Shown here one piece after another: positions 41,221 through 47,349 of a DNA stretch of 64,000 nt (position 1 is the stretch's first letter; each line of letters begins with the position of its first letter). The stretch covers positions 1 to 64,000 of the forward strand of contig DASVLJ010000063.1 in assembly GCA_036384915.1 (NCBI GenBank). The letters are read 5' to 3'. A program made the position numbers and the translations under genes. The notes below the pieces were generated by a model. It worked only from the letters and a program-made list of their open reading frames with translations. It did no database searches and was not told the origin of the DNA. Source of the stretch: PKWO01 sp036384915 (GTDB taxonomy: Bacteria > Pseudomonadota > Gammaproteobacteria > Burkholderiales > Burkholderiaceae_D).

Positions 41221-43857
41221 ATGGATATCAATCGCTTGCCTCCGGCCGCCCACCTCCCCCAGCCGACGTCCTCAACATCGAGCGGCACGCCCTCCAGGCC
41301 CGTTTCCGGCAGCAGACCGACCGGCGGAATGTTGGGCGGCTTGCTGCAGATAGGGAGCCGGCCGTCCTCCCGCTCAATCGAAAGCGAAGCTCGGGCGGCC
41401 ATCCGCAAGGGTGACACGGCGAGGCTTCATGCGCTGCTCGATGCTTCGCCACAGGTTGCCCTTGCGCTGGATTCAAGCCAGGACAACCTCCTGGGTGTCG
41501 CGGCGAAAGGCGGCCACGCCGATGCGGTGCGCCTGCTGCTTGACTACGGCGCTTTTCTGCCCGGCGGGGAGGCGGCTCTCGTGAATCACCGCAACGCCAA
41601 GGGCGATACTCCCCTTATACTGGCCGCCGCGGCGGGACATCATGACGTCGCCGTTGCGCTGTTGTCCGCGGAATCGATCGACGTCAATGCGGCCGACAAC
41701 AAAGGCAAGACGGCCTTGCACCATGCGGTCGGCAGTGCCAGCGCGACGATTGTCGGCGCATTGCTGGCCCACGCGGCCATCAGTCCCAACATCAAGGACG
41801 GCAAGGGCGACACTGCGTTGCATGCGGCCATTGCGCGCGACGACGGCCTGTCGACCGAACTGCTTTTGGAGGTACGGGGCACGGCGGTCAATCTGGGGAA
41901 CGCCAAGGGCCAATCCCCGCTGCTTCTGGCCGTGAAGACCGGCAAGGTGCAAGCGGCGCGCGCGTTGCTGAACGACATGCGCGTCGACGTCGGCGTGCTG
42001 GACGACCAGCAAGGCGACAACCTGATTCATCGCATGGCGGCCGAGGGCGGCTTCAGGCCGGAATGGGTCACACTGCTGGCTTCGCATCCTGCCCTGGCCA
42101 ATCGCCCGAATCGACAGGGAAAGACACCCCTGCAGCTCGCCATCGCCAACGACCAGCACGCCGCGCTGGCTGCGCTGCTCGAGAGCGACCTGGTCGAGAC
42201 CGAGCGGTTCGACCGACGGCTGCGCACGCCGCTGCAGCAGGCCCTCGAACGCATCGAGGAAACGCCGGCCCCTCATCACCTCGATCGCCGCGTCAAGACC
42301 CTGCGGCTGCTGGTGAATGCCCCCTCCGTCGAGCCCAACGTCACCTTCGCCAATGGCCACACCCTGCTCACGCAACTGTGCTCCATGCGCTCCGAACCTG
42401 AACTGCGGGCCAACCATCTAGCATCGCAGACGCTATCGGAGCTGCTGAAGCGCGGCGACGGCCGGCTCGATCTCAATAAGCCCAACGCGAACGGGCAGAC
42501 GCCGCTGCGCGCGGCCGTGGGAACGACCAACACCGAGCTCATTCGTACCTTGCTGAACGACCCCCGGTCCGACCCCAACGTGCTGAGCGGGTGGCTGGCA
42601 AGATCGCCCGAGCGGGCCTATAAGCTGATTCACCCGTACGGCAAGCTGCCATCCGGCGAAGATCTCGGCAAGTTCGTGGACCGGACCCTGCTTCACTGGG
42701 CAGACAAGACCGATGCGGCGGGCAAGCGGCATCAGATGGCTTATGTCAGCAACGCGGCACTTGGTGCGCGCCTCGCCGCTCAGGAGCGTGCCGACGCGGC
42801 CGCCGGCCTTCCGCAATCGGCGGATTGCTCAAAGGGCGCCTTGTTCCGCCTGTCCCTGGCCTTGGAGCAATGCCTCGACGTTCAACAGTATCGCCGCCTG
42901 GCCGAACGCTCCGCCGACTTGCTGGCGCACGCGCCGGCCGGCATCCGCGAGTTCAATCTGCAGGGCGTGGAGGTTTCCCGCACCGAGATCGAATCCTGGG
43001 CGGCCGGCAAACTGCCGGAAGGCGGAGTGAACCGCCTCATCGAGGCCCGCCTTGCGCAGGCTGGGCTGGCCAACGTCCACAACGTAGGCTTGACGGCGCG
43101 AGGGCGCCTCATCATGGACGCCATCAACGCGCGCCTCGGCGACGGCCGCCTGACGCAAGCCCAATGTATCCAGGGGGTGCGCGACGCCATTGAAGCGGCG
43201 ACGGACGCCGATCCCGAATGGCGGCGAAAGGCCGGGGTCGGGCTCGACAAGGCCCTTGCGCACACGAACCGGGTCGGCGAAGGCCTGGATGTCACCGTCC
43301 ACGAGGCGCTGGCCTTGATGTGGAACCACATCGAGTCTCATGCCTTGCCTGCATCGCCGGAAGAGTCCGCCGAAGCCGCCGCCGAGCGCCAAGCCTTGCG
43401 CGGCGCTCTCACGCGCTCGCTGCTTGAGAACATGGTGGACATGGCAGCCGGCTACTGCGACACCGGCTGCGTGCAGCGCATCCTATATTGCGTCGACGGG
43501 GTGGATGCCTCCTTGCTGCCTCCCGAACCGACGTCCGATCTTATTCGAGAAGAGATCGGCAGCATTGCCGGCATCGTGAACAACCGCTTCGAACTCCTTT
43601 ATGGCGATAGCGGAAAAGACTTGAAATCGACGGATGGCGCATCGTCGTCCGGGGACGTTCCCCTCAGTAAGGCGGAACGCAAGATCATCGCCCGCTACCA
43701 GGGAAAGCGGCCCATCGACGACGGCATTGCCGTCCAGATAAAACAAGACATGCTGGAAGCCGCCGTCATGGCGGATCTTGTCGAACGCCGCGGCTGGCGC
43801 GGCACCGCCGTGCGGCCTGAGCTTGAGCGCATGAAGGCGTTCATGAATGATGCCTGA
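41221..43857 (+). CDS. Large ankyrin-repeat protein, candidate type III effector
   Basis: An 878-residue protein. The first 55 residues are Ser/Pro/Thr-rich and disordered, as in type III secretion signals. Ankyrin repeats run from about residue 60 to 470 (GDTPLILAAAAGHHDVAVALL, GKTALHHAVGSASATIVGALL, GQSPLLLAVKTGKVQAARALL). The C-terminal 400 residues are helical with a Cys-containing GYCDTGCVQRILYC (about 745-758) that I cannot assign. There are no signal peptide or membrane spans. The hrpII-type box upstream supports control by a type III regulator, but if the -10 at 41209 is used, transcription would begin near the ATG, so translation could also start at Met37 (41329). Confidence 0.82.
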   Translation: MDINRLPPAAHLPQPTSSTSSGTPSRPVSGSRPTGGMLGGLLQIGSRPSSRSIESEARAAIRKGDTARLHALLDASPQVALALDSSQDNLLGVAAKGGHADAVRLLLDYGAFLPGGEAALVNHRNAKGDTPLILAAAAGHHDVAVALLSAESIDVNAADNKGKTALHHAVGSASATIVGALLAHAAISPNIKDGKGDTALHAAIARDDGLSTELLLEVRGTAVNLGNAKGQSPLLLAVKTGKVQAARALLNDMRVDVGVLDDQQGDNLIHRMAAEGGFRPEWVTLLASHPALANRPNRQGKTPLQLAIANDQHAALAALLESDLVETERFDRRLRTPLQQALERIEETPAPHHLDRRVKTLRLLVNAPSVEPNVTFANGHTLLTQLCSMRSEPELRANHLASQTLSELLKRGDGRLDLNKPNANGQTPLRAAVGTTNTELIRTLLNDPRSDPNVLSGWLARSPERAYKLIHPYGKLPSGEDLGKFVDRTLLHWADKTDAAGKRHQMAYVSNAALGARLAAQERADAAAGLPQSADCSKGALFRLSLALEQCLDVQQYRRLAERSADLLAHAPAGIREFNLQGVEVSRTEIESWAAGKLPEGGVNRLIEARLAQAGLANVHNVGLTARGRLIMDAINARLGDGRLTQAQCIQGVRDAIEAATDADPEWRRKAGVGLDKALAHTNRVGEGLDVTVHEALALMWNHIESHALPASPEESAEAAAERQALRGALTRSLLENMVDMAAGYCDTGCVQRILYCVDGVDASLLPPEPTSDLIREEIGSIAGIVNNRFELLYGDSGKDLKSTDGASSSGDVPLSKAERKIIARYQGKRPIDDGIAVQIKQDMLEAAVMADLVERRGWRGTAVRPELERMKAFMNDA

Positions 43858-43916
43858 ATGCTGCTTGCGATCTCTTGGCTGGTGGTGCCGGGAACGCCGG
43901 CCGCACGAACTGCAAG

Positions 43917-44858
43917 CTAACCGACGTCCAGATGGGAAGCAGGCGCAAACCTTTCCGATGTCCAATACCCTGGCTGCGCGTAGATTTGCTTCAGGTAATC
44001 GATGAAGAACCGTATCTTGGCCGGCAAGTGGCGCTGCTGCGGATAGACGGCCATGATGTCGTAGTGCGGCAGCGCATACTCGTCCAGCACGGTGATCAGT
44101 GAACCTTCCGCTAGCTGCGCCTGGATTTCCCAGGTCGAACGCCACGCCAGGCCCAGGCCTTCCATGGCCCAGCGGTGCAGCAATTCGCCGTCGTTGCAAT
44201 CGAGCCTGCCTTCGGCGCGCATCGTGACGGGCTTGCCGTTCTTCTGGAAATACCAGCCGCGCTGCTGCCCGCCTTGCAGATTGAACGAAAGGCAGTTGTG
44301 CCGCTGCAGATCGTCCAGCGTGCGCGGGACGCCGTTACGTTCGAAATATTCCGGCGTGCCGCACACCACGCGCCGGTTGGCTGCCAGCCTGACGGCGACG
44401 AAGTTGGGATCGATCGCGCCGCCTATGCGTATGCCCACATCATAGCCTTCGCGCACCAGATCCACCACGCGGTCGGTCAGGTTGAAAGAAATTTTCACCT
44501 CGGGATTGGCCCTCTGAAAAGCCGGCGCATGCGGCGCCACATGCTTGCGGCCGAAGGCGGCCGGCGTCGAGACGATCAGGTGCCCCGTGGCCTTGTGCCG
44601 GCCTTCGGCGATCATGCGTTCGGCCTGGCCCAGTTCGCCCAGCAGCTTGCGGCAATGATCGAGGTAAACCGTGCCTTGCTCGGTCAGCGTCAGATGGCGC
44701 GTGGTTCGGTGCACTAGCTTGACGCCCAGGCGCCTTTCCAGCGCATCGATGCGGCGCCCAAGCATGACAGGAGTGATGTTCTGCTCCAGTGCGGCGCGCG
44801 CCATGCTGCCTTTTTCAACGACGTCGACGAAGGCCTCGATCTGCTTGAGCTTGTCCAT
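43917..44858 (-). CDS. LysR family transcription regulator
   Basis: A 313-residue protein starting MDKLKQIEAFVDVVEKGSMA. The HTH covers residues 1-60 (VMLGRRIDALERRLGVKLVHRTTRHLTLT), and an effector-binding domain follows (VSTPAAFGRKHVAPHAPAFQ). It is of the PtrR/AaeR-like type often annotated as CrgA-like. It is divergent from the RiPP-like locus across a 480-base interval with palindromes, so it is a possible regulator of that locus, though LysR sites are usually T-N11-A. Confidence 0.92.
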   Translation of the reverse strand: MDKLKQIEAFVDVVEKGSMARAALEQNITPVMLGRRIDALERRLGVKLVHRTTRHLTLTEQGTVYLDHCRKLLGELGQAERMIAEGRHKATGHLIVSTPAAFGRKHVAPHAPAFQRANPEVKISFNLTDRVVDLVREGYDVGIRIGGAIDPNFVAVRLAANRRVVCGTPEYFERNGVPRTLDDLQRHNCLSFNLQGGQQRGWYFQKNGKPVTMRAEGRLDCNDGELLHRWAMEGLGLAWRSTWEIQAQLAEGSLITVLDEYALPHYDIMAVYPQQRHLPAKIRFFIDYLKQIYAQPGYWTSERFAPASHLDVG

Positions 44859-44962
44859 GCCGCCGATTATAGGCAGGCAGGGGGGATTCGATATATCGGG
44901 TATGGAATGAGGAGAATTCTGCGCCGAATATAAGCAATCCAATCAAATTTCGTCTTGCCCGC

Positions 44963-44982
44963 ACCTGTCAACTTTGACAGGT
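44963..44982. promoter_or_regulatory. Operator-like palindrome 1
   Basis: ACCTGTCAACTTTGACAGGT, a 20-base palindrome with one mismatch pair. It recurs at 45117. Confidence 0.6.
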
Positions 44983-45053
44983 TGGACGGATTTTTCATCG
45001 AGGTGAAACAAGCGGTGCCTATTCCTCACAACAGGTTCCGGTCGAGGTTTCTC

Positions 45054-45074
45054 AAATAGGAGTGGCTCCTATTT
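45054..45074. promoter_or_regulatory. Inverted repeat AAATAGGAG-TGG-CTCCTATTT
   Basis: Perfect nine-base arms with a three-base centre, between the two TGTCAA palindromes. It could be an operator for a second regulator. Confidence 0.5.
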
Positions 45075-45116
45075 TGATCAGTTTGATGTGCGTTGCACCA
45101 TTCGCCCGAGTGTGCC

Positions 45117-45136
45117 ACCTGTCAATTTTGACAGAT
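45117..45136. promoter_or_regulatory. Operator-like palindrome 2
   Basis: ACCTGTCAATTTTGACAGAT matches palindrome 1 at 18 of 20 positions. It is the copy nearer to the gene at 45337. Confidence 0.6.
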
Positions 45137-45336
45137 TGTATTGCCTAAAAGCCCATGCCAATATGGCTTCACTCTTCAAACAACAATAAACAATCAGCCT
45201 GTTTTGCGGTAGCGATCCAGCAATGGCGCATTGGTCCGATGCTGTTCGTGCGGCCCGTTGTTCACCATTCGCTGCCGCGTTTGCCGTCGCGTTTTGTCGT
45301 TATTTATCCGACTTTCTCAAGAGGGAGACAGATCCA

Positions 45337-46428
45337 ATGAAATCCGACCAAGAGTTATCGCAGTTGCGCGTGGAGATCGAGAAATTGAGCGCAACCGTCG
45401 ATCGTTTGCACGAGTCGGCACAGTGCCCGGTCAATCATCCGGTGCAGCTGTGCCAGTGTCCGGTGGAGAAGTGCGCGGTTTCCCAGTGCGCCGTTTCCCC
45501 CACCTGGCCGTATATTCCCGACTACAGCATCCCCCTGCTCGCACCGGGCGGCGGCGACCACAAGCCGTCCGAATTGAAGGCACTCGGCCCCTTGGCCGGC
45601 CTGATCGGCACCTGGGTCAGCGGGCCCACGGGCTACAACGTCATGCCGCTGCCCCAGGCGACCGCGCCCAACGGCTTCATTCTGAAGAATCTCTCGTATT
45701 TCGAGGTGATGACCTTCAGCGCGATCCAGGGCAAGGTGGCCAATCGCGGCGGGCTTGAAGAGCAGGACAGCTATACGCTGTTTTATGAACAGCGCGTGTT
45801 TTTTGCCGACGGACCGCAGGCCAATACCCTGGTGCACGCCGAGAACGGCACCTGGCTGAACCTGGCGACGGCTCCGCAGGGCCAGGGGCCGTTGGATGGG
45901 CAGCCTTACATCCCCAGCCCGCCGGCGCCGAATCCGATTCCGCCGCAGAATCCGGCACAGCAGATCGTCAAGCAGGTGTCCGTGCCGCACGGGAATTCGA
46001 TTCTCGCCATCGGCTCTTACAATCGCTTCAACGGTGCGCCCGTCATCCCCAACGTCAATACGCTGCCGATCGATGCGCCGGAGGCGTTCGACGCGCCTTA
46101 CGGCACGAACATGCCGAGCAACCCGAACATCAATCCCAACTTCGTGCTGCAGGAGGCATTGTCCGGCCTGGCTGGGCAAGGCTTGCACGTGGCGAGCACG
46201 ATCGAATTCAGCGTCGATAGCGCCAATAGCGGCGGCGTGCACAATATACCCTTCGAAATGGCGCATGCCAGCGTGCCGCGCTATGCCAGCACGGTCTGGC
46301 TCGAGACGCTGTCGAACGGGCGGTTGATGCTGCAGTATTCGCAGAACATCAGCCTCAAGATTCCCCTGGCGGCGGGCACCTTCCTGTTCCCGCACATTAC
46401 CGCCAACACCTTGACCAAGGTCGCATAA
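45337..46428 (+). CDS. Leader-Cys motif protein with nitrobindin-like domain, candidate YcaO substrate
   Basis: A 363-residue protein starting at ATG behind AGAGGGAGA; the open frame extends upstream but without a binding site. Residues 5-28 are an amphipathic helix (LSQLRVEIEKLSATVDRLHES) matching the leader of the next gene. All five cysteines of the protein lie at residues 30-51 (C30, C39, C41, C46, C51). From residue 80 a beta-rich domain begins with LGPLAGLIGTW, later ENGTWLNLA and PHGNSILAIGSYNRF, which resembles nitrobindin-type heme-binding barrels (fold guess). It is the first gene of the locus. The shared leader and clustered Cys suggest that the protein is itself modified by the cyclodehydratase; a non-substrate role is equally open. 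Confidence 0.7.
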   Translation: MKSDQELSQLRVEIEKLSATVDRLHESAQCPVNHPVQLCQCPVEKCAVSQCAVSPTWPYIPDYSIPLLAPGGGDHKPSELKALGPLAGLIGTWVSGPTGYNVMPLPQATAPNGFILKNLSYFEVMTFSAIQGKVANRGGLEEQDSYTLFYEQRVFFADGPQANTLVHAENGTWLNLATAPQGQGPLDGQPYIPSPPAPNPIPPQNPAQQIVKQVSVPHGNSILAIGSYNRFNGAPVIPNVNTLPIDAPEAFDAPYGTNMPSNPNINPNFVLQEALSGLAGQGLHVASTIEFSVDSANSGGVHNIPFEMAHASVPRYASTVWLETLSNGRLMLQYSQNISLKIPLAAGTFLFPHITANTLTKVA

Positions 46429-46575
46429 CACCTTTGCTGTAATGGCGCCGACGGTTCGGCATCTTGCTTGCGCAAGGTGCCGGCTATGGTGCCGCTCGGA
46501 TTTTCCCGGATCGCGAAACCCGGGGGAGTCCAATCAAAAACCGTTGGCATTCGCCAATATCCTAGGAGAAGAATC

Positions 46576-47265
46576 GTGAGCGAAAATGTGAAAGATCTTC
46601 AGCTGCAACTCACCGAATTGACTTCCAAAGTCAAGGCGTTGGAGGAGAGCTTCAGCCATGCTTCGGTGCGCAAATGCGACACCCCGGCGCAGCCGTCGCC
46701 CGCCTACCACAGCGCGCCCTGCGTTACGTTCTGCGTGACCTGCCTGCAATGCTATTTCTGCATTCCGTGCATCGTCAATTTCTGCGCCCTGTGCCAGAGC
46801 GCGGCGCAAGGCCCGGGCGCGAACGTGGTTTGCGCACTGTGCCATCCCACCCCGCAATGCGTCTGCTGCCAGTCATCGTATCAATGCGTCTGCTGCCAGC
46901 CGTCGTATCAATGCGTCACGTGCACTCCCTGTGCCGCGCAGTGCCTGTGTTGCCAGCCGGTGACGCAGTGTCAGCCTGTGACGGCTCTGTGCGCGCAATG
47001 CCATCCGACGACACACTGCGTCGCCTGCCACCCGGTGCAGTTCTGCGTGACATGCACGCCGTGCTATCAATGCACGGCTTGCGGCCCGGTGCATTCGCTG
47101 TGCGCGCAATGTTACCCGGCGCCGCAGTGCCAGCCGGTGACGGCGCAGTGTACCCCTTGCACCCCGTGCACTCCCTGCACGCCTTGCACTCTGTGTACGC
47201 CCTGCACACCGTGCCTGGCATGCCAGCCGGTGCAGTGCGTGTTGAGCGCAACCAGCGACAGTTGA
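46576..47265 (+). CDS. Extremely Cys-rich protein, candidate TOMM-type precursor
   Basis: A 229-residue protein from GTG 46576 behind AGGAGA; this start gives a leader parallel to the previous gene. Residues 5-26 (VKDLQLQLTELTSKVKALEE) are an amphipathic helix. From residue 34 on about 46 cysteines occur, mostly every third residue: CVTCLQCYFC, QCVCCQ repeated, HPVQFC, and seven successive [TP/TL]C triplets near the end. Codons of the triplet repeat vary, so the pattern is under selection rather than recent slippage, although a 24-base unit around QCVCCQ is duplicated. Cyclodehydrated Cys would give thiazolines. It is 147 bases after the previous gene and 84 before the cyclodehydratase gene. 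A metallothionein-like metal-binding protein is the main alternative. Confidence 0.75.
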   Translation: MSENVKDLQLQLTELTSKVKALEESFSHASVRKCDTPAQPSPAYHSAPCVTFCVTCLQCYFCIPCIVNFCALCQSAAQGPGANVVCALCHPTPQCVCCQSSYQCVCCQPSYQCVTCTPCAAQCLCCQPVTQCQPVTALCAQCHPTTHCVACHPVQFCVTCTPCYQCTACGPVHSLCAQCYPAPQCQPVTAQCTPCTPCTPCTPCTLCTPCTPCLACQPVQCVLSATSDS

Positions 47266-47280
47266 TCTGACGGCAGGGAA

Positions 47281-47305
47281 GGGCGCCGCCCAAGCGGCGG
47301 CGCCC
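47281..47305 (+). other. Strong hairpin between precursor and enzyme genes
   Basis: GGGCGCCGCC CAAGC GGCGGCGCCC is a perfect ten-base stem with a five-base loop and no T-run. In peptide-product operons such hairpins stabilise the precursor mRNA or partly stop transcription, keeping precursor in excess over enzyme. Confidence 0.7.
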
Positions 47306-47349
47306 GCAGAGGCAGCAGCAAAATCCGCAGCGCACCACGCGACTACACT

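Larger units (their letters stand above)
44859..45336. promoter_or_regulatory. Divergent regulatory region upstream of the RiPP-like locus
   Basis: This region is AT-richer than its surroundings. It holds two nearly identical palindromes at 44963-44982 and 45117-45136, start to start 154 bases, and a third inverted repeat at 45054-45074. Two TTGACA hexamers lie inside the first and second palindromes, so these could overlap -35 boxes, but no convincing -10 was found at 16-18 bases. No gene is supported in the interval. Confidence 0.6.

Noticed and set aside
45223..45336. A 38-residue N-terminal extension of the first RiPP-locus protein that could be a signal sequence
   Set aside because: The ATG at 45337 has a purine-rich binding site and gives a leader matching the second protein, whereas the extension lacks a start signal.
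46939..47230. The repeating C-x-x-C DNA as a possible CRISPR or slippage array
   Set aside because: There is no repeat-spacer structure, and synonymous codons vary along the triplets, so it is a coding pattern.
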